DNA of 64,000 nt, from positions 31,802 through 95,801 of the forward strand of contig MU831937.1 in NCBI GenBank assembly GCA_029204225.1, in the 5' to 3' direction. Position 1 is the stretch's first letter, and the number at the start of each line of letters is the position of its first letter. Positions 10,474 through 21,999 of the stretch are shown in pieces. The notes under the pieces were generated by a model. The model had not been told where the DNA came from, ran no database searches, and saw only the letters and a list, made by a program, of their open reading frames with translations. Made by a program: the position numbers and the translations under genes. Source of the stretch: Diphasiastrum complanatum (Eukaryota; Streptophyta; Lycopodiopsida; Lycopodiales; Lycopodiaceae).

Positions 10474-12235
10474 GGTGAGGCCGAGGCTTAAGGAGGAGCA
10501 ACTTCAAGCACCTACACCAAGAAGATCCACAAGAGAAAGATCCAAGCCAAGAAAGCTCACTTATGATGAGGGAGGAAGGCAAGTGGAAGGTGAAACTTTC
10601 ATGCATTCTTCATATTAGATGAAGAGCCTAAAGATGTCCAAGAAGCACTTCAATCTGAGAAATGGGTTGAAGCAATGACCCTTGATTTCGAAGCCTTGAT
10701 GTCAAACAACACATGGGAGCTTGTAGGACCACCAAACAGATTGCATGTCATTGGATGTAAGTGGGTATTCAGGATCAAGTACAACAATGATGGATCCATC
10801 AATAAATTCAAAGCAATACCTTGTGCCAAAGGCTACTCTCAAATCAAAGGTCTTGACTATGAAGACACTTTTGCACCTATTGCAAAAATGGTAACTATAA
10901 GAATTCTCATTTCTCTTGCATGTTATGGAGGATGTTTCAGCTTGATGTTTCTAATGCCTTTCTCAATGGTTACCTTGAGGAGGAGATTTACATGGAGAAA
11001 CCACTTGGATTTGTGAAAGAAGGTGAAGAATCAAAAGTTTGTCTTTTGTTCAAAAGTCTCTATGGACTAAAACAAACACCAAGGTCTTGGTATGCAAGGC
11101 TCAACTCCTTTCTCATATCACTCGGATTTCATCTTAGTGAATATGACCCTTCATTGTACATTAAGTTTGTAAATAACTTTGTAGTTATTCTTCTCATCTA
11201 TGTAGATGATATCATTCTTAGTGGAAATAATGAGGAGCTAGTTGAAGAAACCAAACATGCACTTGGTAGTGAATTTAAGATGCAAGATCTAGGAGCTCTT
11301 CACTACATTTTAAACCTTGAAATTGACTTTTGGAAAAATCATGCCTTCATAAGTTAAAGTAGATATGCACTTTCCATGCTTAAGAAATTCCAAATGGAAA
11401 ACTGTAAAGGCATTGTAAAAGCTCCTATAAAAGATGATGAAAGATCCTTCGAGGACATCACTCTTTATAGGAGTCTTATTGGCTCACTTACATGCTTCAA
11501 GGCCTGATCTAAGCAAGTTAGTGTGCATAAGCTAAGCCAACACATGCAGGATCCAAAGATATATTATTGGAAGTTGGCTAAAAGAATCTTGAGATATGTA
11601 TCTTCTACCTTAGAGTATGGATTGATCTACAAAGGAGAAGATCTAACTTTGGTTGCTTTTTCATATTTAGATTTTGTAGGAGACAAGTTGGATAGGAAAT
11701 CTGCAAGTGCTTACACAATTCTTCTTGGAGGGAATCTAGTTTCTTGGTTATCAAAGAAGCAAGCATCTACATCCTTATCATCCTGTGAAGCTAAGTACAA
11801 ATCTCTTACAACCACAACAAAGGAAGTTTTATGGAACAAAAGGCTACTCTTGGAGCTAAAGTGTTATGGAGATGAAGACCTTCCAATTATAAAAAATGAT
11901 AACATCTCGGCTTAGGCTCTTGCAAACAATCTGTGTTTCATGCAAGGAGCAAACACATCAAGGTAGCACATCATTTTGTAAGAGGAAACGTTGGTGGGAG
12001 AGAGATCTTATTGGAGCATGTTGAATCTTCAAATTGTGTTGCAGATCTTCTCACCAAGCCATTGCTCAAGAATATATTTGTCAAGATGAGGTCTAATCTT
12101 GGCTATCACGTTTCACCAGCTAGCATTGTATTGTGTGAGGGACTCTTAGAGTTAATTAAGCACTGTTCTGATTGGGTATTTCTTCTAGCTATGACACCAC
12201 CAAAGAGACCGAGGGTGTGCAAGCCGTTGGAATAG
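10474..12235 (+). pseudogene. copia reverse transcriptase-RNase H remnant
   Basis: RT is recognisable across at least three frames: WKWVF-type start (GCKWVFRIKYNNDGS, about 10755), a frameshift near 10925, then LDVSNAFLNGYLEEE, SLYGLKQTPRSWY and the catalytic IYVDDIILSG (about 11200), which is intact. Stops follow at about 11355 and 11505. RNase H survives as KSASAYTILLGGNLVSWLSKKQ and SCEAKYKSL, with another frameshift at about 11913 before SKHIKVAHHFVRG and ADLLTKPL. Given at least two frameshifts and two stops, it cannot encode a working enzyme. Confidence 0.9.
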
Positions 12236-12538
12236 ATCATTGTTTTCTTCCTCCACTGTGAGCATTGTTGTGTGTAACGTCTTCAAGCTCTTGTGTATGA
12301 TCTTAGGTGCTTTTCAAAAGTGGTAGGCTGCTATTGTAGGGCTGGTATGCTGCTACTTTTGGCCACCCTCAGTACCTTTGAATAGTTTCTTGAGTTCTTA
12401 GAATGCTTGTTCAAGTTCTTGTGCATCAAAGATAGCATTAGAATGTTTTGACATTTCTAGCTTTTGTAGCTTGTTGTGCAAAGATCTTAGCCAGAACATT
12501 TGGGATCTTAGATCCATTCAAGGTCCACTTTTTTCACA
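12232..12538 (+). repeat. partial 3' LTR of element A2
   Basis: Homologous to 3080-3400 (reverse complement), with the shared run ATAGATCATTG at its left edge and TTTTCACA at its right edge. Confidence 0.8.
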
Positions 12539-12872
12539 CATTTCAAGGACTGGCGCAAACAAAGTAATGACAAAAAGAATTATGTCGTTGACCAGTTGTA
12601 TAGAGAGTTTCCAGTCCCCTCCCCTGATTTGGAATTTGATCGAGTCTGGATGTCACGCCATGATGAGCCACCACAAATCGGAGATCTGAGATGTGGGGAG
12701 AGCTGGCAAATCTAGGCCATACCATGGTTTGGAAATAATTTTTTTTTTTTAAATCTAGATCATTTCAAGCAACAACAAGAGGTAGGCAATGAGACGAGGA
12801 GTGGAAATTGATTAGGATGGATTTCCCATTTCGCAACCTCGGAATGCACCTCGGAATAGGGTACCTATTTAA

Positions 12873-12910
12873 GAGGGATATACCAAGGGATATATCTTGG
12901 TATATCCCTC
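12873..12910. repeat. perfect 15-bp hairpin, 8-base loop
   Basis: GAGGGATATACCAAG at 12873-12887 is exactly the reverse complement of 12896-12910, separated by GGATATAT. Related GAGGGATATATC and ATATACC blocks recur to about 13090. It may be the edge of a small inverted-repeat element. Confidence 0.85.
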
Positions 12911-13739
12911 AAAATAGATATTCCACCAACAGCCTTTTTAGAGGGATATATCGAGGTCCCTCAATATATCACTCAGTTTATACATGCTATAAACAAAGCA
13001 AAAATGAATGAAGAAGCCTCGATTACCTAGGTAATTATCAAGGATCTCTTTTCGAGGTATACACCATGATATATACCAAGGTTTGGGATCTTTTTTCAAA
13101 AAAAAAACAAATTCTTCATAAAACCCTTAGTAATAGGGTCGGAAAACTTCCAAAATGTTGTAGTGTTTGATCTTCTAAGGTGGGTGTGATTGTACAAGAA
13201 ACTATCACTTGATTGTACAAGCAATCTTCCTAGACAATTTTCAAGACAGGAGCACACAAGCATTTATTAATGATCATCCACACTTTCTCACTCAAACCAA
13301 ACACTTAGCAAGGAAAAAGATAAGTCCCACGCACATACAAAGAGTGAGAGAGAGCCCTTGCTCTATGGTAGAAAGAAAAGGAGAGAGCTAGCTCTCAAGA
13401 AGAGAGAGAATAGAAGAGAAACACTTCAAAATTGTGAGTGTCTCATCTTAAGATAAATTTCAATCTGATTAATAATCTCTACGTCTTCTTTTTGAGAAAA
13501 CCAATATGTTATCTAGAGATAGGACAATTGCTTGGAATAAACTCAATTTTGTGATCTACTAACGTAGAAGGTGATATAAACCATGAGGTAATTCAACTGG
13601 AAAAACATCTTGGAATTTATTTATGATCTTATTTAGTTTGCAATCCACTAAGAGATTTATAAATTCACAACTATTAGATACATTCCAAAGAAATCCAAAA
13701 TGGGCATTGCAAACAAAGAATAATTTTCATATTGTGAAC
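12911..13739. other. non-coding stretch
   Basis: Apart from further degenerate GGGATATATC blocks at 12950-13090, I see nothing that supports a gene. Confidence 0.4.
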
Positions 13740-14270
13740 TATATATCAAAAATTTTCGTTACCTATCATTGAATCCATCTCAAATGGATATACATATCTA
13801 TCTCCATAAAGAGTAACTACTCTATTCCCTTTCTTGAATGAGAGCACATGCTCCTTGAAATTGATATCAGAAGATTTTTTAAACAACCATTCATAGCCTA
13901 GAATTACATCAATTTGTGCTAAATCTAAATCAACTAATTCTCTATAATTTTGAATCACTATTGGGAGCTATAATACTTTGACTTCGAAAGTCTCCAAGTT
14001 TACTCTTGAAGCTAGATATATTTCTAGGCTAAATTTATGCACAAGCAGAGAATAAATAATACTATGAGTTGATCCATTGCCACTAGAATACCTAGTACTT
14101 CTTGATTTTTTATTCTGCCTTTCAACTTGAATATATCACTAGTATTGAAGGAATATTTGCACTCACAATAAATTAGATTAGTTTCTAGTTTCTTATTCTG
14201 ATTACCTGACATCTCAATAACTTGAGCCATGAGTTTCTTACGTTCTAGGTAAAATTCAAATGCAGACAAA
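13740..14270 (-). pseudogene. Ty3/gypsy aspartic protease remnant
   Basis: Minus-strand frames give, in order, DIFKLKGRIKNQEVLGIL (about 14130), a frameshifted GNGSTHSII block resembling the D(S/T)G-S catalytic region, and then DLAQIDVILGYEWLFKKSSDINFKEHVLSF (about 13900-13830), the typical end of a retroelement protease (DVILG-x-WL). Frameshifts and stops separate the pieces. Element C inserted just upstream, at 14449, so this relic may be older than C. Confidence 0.6.
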
Positions 14271-14449
14271 GATGCATTGGCAAAACTATGGGGGCCACCA
14301 TGTGGTGTGCATGTATAGTAGTGTGAACGTAGAAACGAATAAACATGTGCATTTTAGTTGTTTCAAGGAAATCTATACATGTATAATGGAGAATTATATT
14401 GTACATGTCAACCATGACCATCATTGCAATGGAAGTTGTCAGCACACCC

Positions 14450-15468
14450 TGTTGGAGAAAGAGGGTGTGTCGTATGTGAGAAATGAAAATACCTCAAAAA
14501 GAAGCGAACGAGAAACGAACTCGAACGGAAAGTGTTTGTGCGTAGCAAAATGAGCTATCTGACTCTTTCCCTAACCATGACTACGCCTATCAGAAACGAA
14601 CAGAATGTTAGTGATAGCAATCACGGTCATTCTGATTATGTAGCCAAACGTTAATAAAACACCAGAGGAATAATTTGTCGCGAACAGCTAGACAAATTAT
14701 CTGTCGCGAATGATTTGCGAAGAGCTAGACTTAGCTCAACTAATAATCAGTCGCAAATGATTCGTGAAAGACAAGACTAAATATTAGTTGTCAATAGCTA
14801 GACTAATATTAACTCACTAAAACAGATTACCAGATTGAGCAATTAGGAATTCAGACAAAATGAAAAGTAAGCATAGCAATATTGACACAAATCTGAACAC
14901 AGAACAAAGGAGCTGTTATCAAATTAAGTATAGCAAAATATACATGTCAATAATGTGGTAGGGCACAAGACAATAGCGGACGAAACCACGTGCTCTACAA
15001 AGCTAATTCAATTTGTTAAGGAATGAGACCTATTACTGACAATAAAGAATCAATGCACAAGGCATCTATTTTGTCTATCTCTGATAAGCTTCTAATGCTA
15101 AATTTACACACACTTGGTCTTCAATCGCTTAATCAATCTGAATAGGCAAATGGTATTCAGTATATATACAAAATGTTACAGGTGTGCAGATGAAGAAAGT
15201 ACAAAGTGGATGTGTTGTCTGTAGGAGATCGTGGGTGGCTGCAGTCGTTGTCAAGTTTGTTAGCACAGTTGATGGGGTGAGCGTGAAAAGGGTGCGACAT
15301 CAGCCTTTGCTGAAGTGAACGTTGGTGGAGATGCAAAAAATGCGTCACTCTGATGAAATGCCATAGGCTTTGATTTACAGGGTGCCTTTGTTTCCTAGAG
15401 CACCTTTGGCATTTTGTAAGGCAGTGTCGCCTTTTTTGCCTGTCACAAAAACATGTGTAAAAACACAA
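14450..15468 (-). repeat. 3' LTR of C, inner/outer piece 1
   Basis: Aligns with 34887 to about 35930 from TGTTGGAGAAAGAGGG onwards. It stops at AACACAA, where element D starts. Confidence 0.93.
15464..15468. other. target site duplication of element D, left copy (CACAA)
   Basis: CACAA before the D LTR start is repeated at 30644-30648 directly after the D LTR end. The C LTR reads continuously across the site once D is removed. Confidence 0.92.
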
Positions 15469-16551
15469 TGTTGGCTGATTTTGACGAATCCCCAAGATAC
15501 TCGGATGGAGCTACCCAAGAGCACCTCTCACCTTAGACCGAGGAGGTCTTTGAGAAGACGAGACGAATGACTGAGAGCCGAGTATGAGAGTCGAGGAGTA
15601 CTAGTAGTAATGACAAGCAAGAACTGTGTAAGCCTCGTGGTGAATCCCGAAAGATGGATTGACCATATAGGAACTAGTATTTCTAGGCTAAAGTAATAAA
15701 TGCAAGTAGACCCCTCTTACAGAAAGTAGAGTGAGCCACCTTCTGATGGTGACTTCTAGTGGAGAGCATTATTCCACTTGTAATTTGTGTAATGTGGAAA
15801 TGCCACTAGGATGCCATCTAAGGAGCTCTCTTGCTTATTTAAGAGACTCCCGCTTTGTGAAGAGGAGCTTTTTGTGAAATGTATCTACTCCATGCTGAAA
15901 TGAGAAGAGCCTCCACGAGTTTTGGTGCATCCATTGAGCTCCTTGATCATGATTGTTTCTTGAGTGAATGCATTTATGATCTTGCCCTTCCCTCCTATGA
16001 GTGTGGTTGTGGATTGTAGAGTGGATTAGATTTCCTGCTTTCCTAGAGTGGATTAGTTTTCATTTCTTGTTTGTGGATTAAGGTAGAAATCAGCATTCAA
16101 GTAAACTAAATAGGCTGGGTTTGTGGTGTAGCTCTTGCATATCTCCTTACATCCCTGTTCTTGATGTTTTTGGAATGTCCAAGAATCAAAAGACTGGTTA
16201 GTTTCTTGATTCTTGGCCTTCTAAAATGTTGTAGATTAATTTTTGGTTTCAGCTTTGTGGAATAATCCAGGTGTAGCTCAGTTTTAGTAATGTGTAGGAT
16301 CTGATTCAGTTCATTTTTTGAGTAGGAAGCTGTAAAAACTATTGAATGTTCATTTGGGCTGTAGCATCTCTATTTGAACGTGAGTGCTTTCAAAAAGAAC
16401 GACCCTGAGGTGTCCTCTGACAGACAGAACAAAATACTACAACGTGAATCTGTCCCTTTTAGCTTGGCTTGGGCATTGTAACAAACAAGAAAAAGCCAAG
16501 TAATGCCAAATGAGCCTAGTAACAGATTCTAGAGTGTAGAATCTTTAAACA
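15469..16551 (+). repeat. 5' LTR of element D
   Basis: About 1083 bp, aligned with 29493-30643 over its full length. It contains a TATA-like TTATTTAAG at about 15836 (matching 29866). Confidence 0.9.
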
Positions 16552-16572
16552 TTTGACGCTAGTTGCCACTTG
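16552..16572 (+). other. degenerate primer-binding site of element D
   Basis: TTTGACGCTAGTTGCCACTT follows the LTR and resembles the TGGCGCCGTTGCCGGGGA site of Athila/Tat elements. The same kind of site is well preserved in element E at 41657-41674. Confidence 0.6.
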
Positions 16573-17149
16573 AACACATGCACATCTTCAATCTATCCAT
16601 GTTTCAATGTTCTTTCATGATCAGCTCCATAAACAACATCATACATATCTGGATCTGCCATCATCTGCAGTATGATACTTACAATCTGCCACGTTCTTGA
16701 ATAACAACATTACAAGGCCGTTCTTGGACAGAGTCATCCTATCTCTACGATTGTGTATTAACTACTCTGATCCAACTCAGTCAAAAAAACACCAAATCCC
16801 TTGGCATCAACCGTTGTTTTGCAACCATACAGTTCCCCAACCACATATCCGCCCACACACCTCCTCATCTGACTGGACTGAGCCAACGCACTCCTCTTGC
16901 ATCCACACACACCTCTTCCTCAGAACTTAACCGAACGACCTGACAGCTCCATTCTAAGAGAGCCAATACGCATTCTTCTTTCAAGCCTGAGCCCACACGT
17001 AGTCTTCCTCACCATTTGCACAAGCCCAGCTCTCCATGCACTCCTCACAAGACCAAGTTCTCTTCACGACCACGCACCTCACCCTGCCTTCCACGCACCT
17101 CACCCTGTCTCTCTTCCTGACCAAACCTTTCTCCCATCTCGACCGGAGC
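16573..17149. other. leader of element D
   Basis: Short overlapping plus frames here (16697-17254) are Pro/His/Ser-rich and match no family; I treat this as untranslated leader. Confidence 0.4.
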
Positions 17150-17545
17150 CCATCGTTCAACTCTCAACCGGAGGCTAATCGTTCAAATCTCAATCAGAGT
17201 GATCTATTCAATCTCAACCGGATCGTTCAAATCTCAACCGGAGTGATCTATTAAATCTCAACCGGAGGCCATTCTATTAAATCTCAACCGCAGGCCAATC
17301 TATCAAATTCTCAGCTGGAGCAATTTATCAAATCTCAACCGGCGGAGCCATCTGTCAAATCTTAACCGAAGCACCTGAGTCAAATCTCAATCGATGCATC
17401 TTGTGAAATCTCAACCGGAGCACCTGCTTTAAATCTCAACCGACGGACTCTTGTTAATTCTTGACCGAACCACTCTATTAAATCTCAACCGGAGCCCATT
17501 TGTCAAATCTCGACCAAAGCCATCTATCAAATTTCGACCGGAACT
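17150..17545 (+). repeat. minisatellite, AAATCTCAACCGGAGC-type units
   Basis: About a dozen degenerate copies of a unit near 28 bp, core TCAAATCTCAACCGGAGC. The same core recurs in sense orientation in element F (minus strand, 26460-26830 and, as a variant, 25600-25840), linking the two elements. Confidence 0.9.
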
Positions 17546-18255
17546 ACAAGCTTAATTTTTTGATACCCCTTTATTTTTTTGAGTTATATTTTTTCGAGCC
17601 TTTGTTAAAAAAGTTTGATACTTCCCATATTTTTTTTCGAGTTCTATTTTTTCGAGTCCTAATTTTTTGATACATTTCTTTTGAGTCACTAAAAAAAATT
17701 TTGAGCCATTATTTTTCGATACATTTTTTTTGAGTCACTAAAAAAATTTTGAGCCATTATTTTTTGATACATTTTTTTTCGAGTCACTAAAAAGATATTG
17801 AGCCATTACTTTTTAATACATTTTTTTCGAGTCACAAAAAAAAGTTTTCGAGCCATCATTTTTGATACATTGTTTTTGAGTCACCAAAAAAATTTTGAGC
17901 CATCATTTTCGATACACTTTGTTCGAGTCACCTACACAGTTTTTCGATATCTTTTTTCGAGTCACCTACATAATTTTCCATAAAATTTTTTAAGATTCAA
18001 CAGCATAATTTTCGATACAATTTTTTCGAGTCTTCTATTTTCTAGAGTCATCTGTTTTTCGAGTCCTATATTTTTTTGACACAGGTTTTTTGAGCCTTCT
18101 ATTTTTTGAGTCAGGTTTCTAGTCCTCTATTTTTTCAATACAATTTTTTCCATCCTTCTATTTTTTTGAGTCATTTGTTTTTTCGAGTCCTCTATTTTTT
18201 CGATACTTTTTTTTTTTGACGTCATCTTTTTTTCTGATCCAGACAAATTTTCGAC
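17546..18255 (+). repeat. AT-rich repeats, TTTTTCGAGTCAC-type units
   Basis: Degenerate tandem units of about 55-65 bp, each combining TTTTTTCGAGTCAC, an A-run, TTTTGAGCCATTATTTTT and GATACATTTT. They form the end of the D leader just before gag. Confidence 0.85.
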
Positions 18256-18313
18256 CCCATACAAAAAAAAAAAAAACTAAACCCAAAAAATCACAAAAAC
18301 AAGATCTCATCAA

Positions 18314-19621
18314 ATGGACCCACATACAGATTTTGAACTACCAGAATATTATCCATACGAGATCAAGCCTCCTACAGCTGAACAAACTAGACGTCAGAGG
18401 TTCTACTGAATGTGGTTCGAACACCACGAGCCATCTACAAATCCATTTGAGAGACAAAAACCTGATAGAGCTGAGTGTTCACGAGCACGAGCCCATTATT
18501 TTGGTGTTGAACCCTCCTAGGTCTGAACCAACCTTAATGGTACTTCTGCCACTCATGGAGCTCATCTAGAGAGACGTACACCCAAGCTAGATCTACCAAA
18601 GTTTGACGATACTTCGGACTCTCAAAGATTTTTGCAAATCTTTGAGAATGCATGTGATGTGTATGATGAAACATCTCCCGATGCTATGGTCCAACTGTTT
18701 TCGATGACCATGATTGCTAAAGCAAGTGATTGGTTTTTCAACCTTGATCATGAAGATAAGACAGACTGGTCAGTTTCGAAAGAGTCATTTATCAAGCATT
18801 TTAAGCCCTTTCGCTTGATCGAGAGCCTTTTTTTCAAATTGAGTAACATCAAGATGGCAAAAGACGAACATGTACGAGACTATATCAAATGTTTCAAACG
18901 CCTCGAAAGTCAAGTACAAGAACAATCCACCGAACAGATGCTCATCATCTGATTTTTAGTCGGCCTTCCAAGATGGATTAGATGCGAGCTTAAATCCAAT
19001 GATGAATATATGAGCCTAAAGTTAGCTATGTCTGATGCCATCAAAGAAGAAGATGAGGGATCAGATGTTGACGCATCTAGGGAAAGGAGAGCACCACGTG
19101 CTCCTGTCCATGAGTCGAAGCTTATCGGAGGTATCCGAGATCAGCTTTAGAAATTCCAGTTGGAGTTGCTTAATAAACAACATCAACTACAAATGAAGAA
19201 ACTCACCAATGAGTTTCAAACTACCCGGACGTCTATCCAAAGCAGTTTGCCTAGTTAGCCAAATCCTGCATAGGTACCTTATAGACGAAAACCAATATGG
19301 TGCCCACACTGTCGGGCTACGCATCATGGTGATGCTTGTCCTTCATATCAGCCTATCTAAGCACATACAGTCCAACGATATGAAGAACAACCATTACAAT
19401 CTGGATATTCCTTGCATTATTATGAATACCCACTAGAAAATCCAAAACCATTAGCCATACAAGATGGCTATGCCATTAGACAAGGGCCATTCAACAACAG
19501 ATGTTTCATTTGTGGTGGTGAAACCGGCCATTTTATGGTTGATTGCCCAGTCAAGGCCAAGTATCACGCCAAGTGTACCGATTGTTTCAATAAACATAGT
19601 TTCAAAGACTATCCAAAATAG
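18314..19621 (+). pseudogene. gag of element D, broken by several stops
   Basis: A single frame can be followed from the ATG at 18314 through a Retrotrans_gag-like domain (18632-18952, with WFFNLDHEDKTDW and LIESLFFKLSNIKM) to a CCHC-type knuckle (CFICGGETGHFMVDC at about 19505) followed by a second Cys/His cluster (KCTDCFNKHSFKDYPK). Stops interrupt it at about 18407, 18513, 18950 and several later points. The knuckle and its second cluster are closely similar to those in element F, so D and F are one family. After 19621 no protease or RT is seen. Confidence 0.8.
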
Positions 19622-21892
19622 CCCAACAAGATTCTACCTTCCCAACACGTTAGTTATGACTCCCGATAGGATCATCACGACAACACAACACGAGCACCAT
19701 AGCACCCAACAGTTAAACCTGCTGTTCACTCAAGAAGTTTCTTGCAAAGTTCTACATTACCACGCAATTCACCAACTCCATAATGCAAAAGACACTGATA
19801 TGACATGAGTCCTTGTAGGAGGAAAGCGAAACTGATATTCTGTCATCTGCTACAATGTCCAACCAAGAGCAACCTCCATAGCAAATTGACAGTTTTTCTC
19901 CCCTTCTACAACCTCAAATCTATTTGTCTTCCCACATGCTAATAAGATATCCAATGTGCCAATATACAATAAATCTAAGATTCGGAAATCTAGACAGAGA
20001 TTCGGTTCTGAATCTCTTGCTCAGAGAGGTACTCAGGACATAGTTCCTCACTCATACCTGCATCTCACACTATATCTTACAACCTCTGCTATCAATGATG
20101 GTAGATTTTAGTGTCACCAACCCTGCCTTGTTTTGACAAGGGCATGTCAGAGTAAGTCTCACTACTCTACAAAACCAATGGAATATTGCAATTGTCAAGG
20201 TGAATTATACATGTTGATGAATGATTTTTTGTTTGACGAGTGCTCTACAACTTTCACTCTCTGTAGCATTGGTATCTTTCTTGTTTATTTTTTATAGTTT
20301 TGTGATTTGGTAATTTCTTCTAATTGCATATCTTTTTCTAAATTTGTTTTTAGTTCATCAAGGATAGCCATTTAACAAGAGACATCATGTAGCATATCTC
20401 AAGAATAACTTGTCATTCCTCAACCAATCTTCAAATCACCTTATACAGAGTTTCGAATTTTTGAGCATATTCCAAATCTGCGAAGTACAGATCACATCAG
20501 AGTTAATTCATGTATCTCATTTCCAAATTCATCTTTGAGTCAGCAAGATCGAAACAAATTTAGTTAAAATTTGTTCAATCTTTAGTCCAGTCACATGTTC
20601 AACGTGTTTTCAACTACGTGTTCCACAAGCCGATCAAATCTTGAGCATGAACAGTTACCAGCAACAATATCCCCACCAACAGATTTTTTTTGGAGGGGTA
20701 GAGTGGATTTGCTTGGATCCACTTGAGCAGTTACGCTGCCAGCAACAACATCAGCAAGATCGACAGCCAAGGTCACAAGTCAAATATAAAAACGACAAGG
20801 CTAAGAGGACAGATGGGCAATCCAAAGCGACTCAATCAGAAGAAGTATTCCAATCATGACGAAGATCCTTCAGAAAAGGAAAACACAAACATTGGGAAAT
20901 CAATCTCCTTTTTTAACCGGCCTCTTGCCATACTTCTGCACCCATCCTCATGCCTATCGTCCATGCCATCTATCGATGTCACCACCTCCACCCTACCTTC
21001 CATCTGTCTATTTATTATCAGTTCACTATTCCTCTAAAAAATTCCCAGTTTTTTATAGTCTTATCGAAGCAGTTGATAGATCATTGCAAGGGTCTTGTGG
21101 AGACTACCTGCCACCTACAATGGATGATTAGCCAAATGAAGATCTAAGAAGCAGACGAAGCAGCTAGAAGACATAAGAAATTAAGCAAAGAAACGGAGGA
21201 GGACAGGACAAAACTTAAGCAACAGATGAGTTAGAGCAATCTTGTTCGAAAGAAACTCTCTAGAGCAATGATAGCTGAATCTCCTCTTATGAAGCCCAAA
21301 GAGGTCCAAAGTAATGGATAAAAAGAAAGAGCTGCAGAAAAAGAAAGATGAACACAACCGTGAACCTGCAAAATAAAGCGAGCTCCTCACCCAGCAAGTG
21401 GTGGTCAAAGCTCGACATTGCAAGGGTCCAAGGTTGCAACTGTAGAACTATCAGTTCCTTCACCTTGCCACCAAGCCTTCATCATGTTTCCTTGCTGTCA
21501 CCAACCATTCGTCCAATCTGTTTCTACCACCAATGTGTGAATGAGCCCGTTTCCTTGAAGACTGATAACCAAGATTTGTGCTACCTATCAGGAAAGAGCA
21601 TCGACAAGACTGGAACTTTGACTGAGAGAAGAATTGCGGAAACGTCCAGAAGCAATATGGAGGTGTTCGCAGATTCTCTGACTCTGTGAACACAAATTTA
21701 TTGTGTTTCTTTACTTTTTCATTCTTCTGTAGTAATGGTTCTTACGGATCTTCTTCTTATTAGAACAGTTACTAAACAGAAGTGTTACTCAGGTTGCAGC
21801 GTGTATTTCCCAGCCTGTCAGTGGGAGTCACGGATCCGATACTCAGCTACATGCATTAACTAGCCATGTAACCAGACATAGCTCAAGAAGAT
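19622..21892 (+). other. unassigned internal part of element D
   Basis: No intact gene. A plus-strand frame near 21140-21310 (with EADEAARRHKKLSKETEEDRTKLKQ) looks like a coiled coil and could be a scrap of an accessory ORF. A Gln-rich frame lies at 20640-20860. Several short frames are Ser/Leu-rich and uninformative. Confidence 0.35.
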
Positions 21893-21999
21893 CAACGTTC
21901 TGGGTGAGAGGTATTTTGTGTCTTCGGCTTGGCTCGGCATCTGGGGATTCTCTGAAATCTGCTAGCATTATCTACCCCTAATCTGTTGCAGGACCCACT

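Larger units (their letters stand above)
10474..12538 (+). mobile_element. Ty1/copia element A2, 5'- and LTR-truncated
   Basis: A plus-strand relative of element A. It begins in the linker before RT (a stretch with TPRRSTRERSKP) and ends with the inner 300 bp of an A-type LTR (12232-12538, ending TTTTCACA). The outer part of the LTR has been lost, because LTR homology starts abruptly after the pol end. No 5' LTR, gag or integrase is present. Confidence 0.85.

Noticed and set aside
12543-12725. Minus ORF next to the A2 LTR
   Set aside because: No recognisable domain; lies in flanking non-coding DNA.
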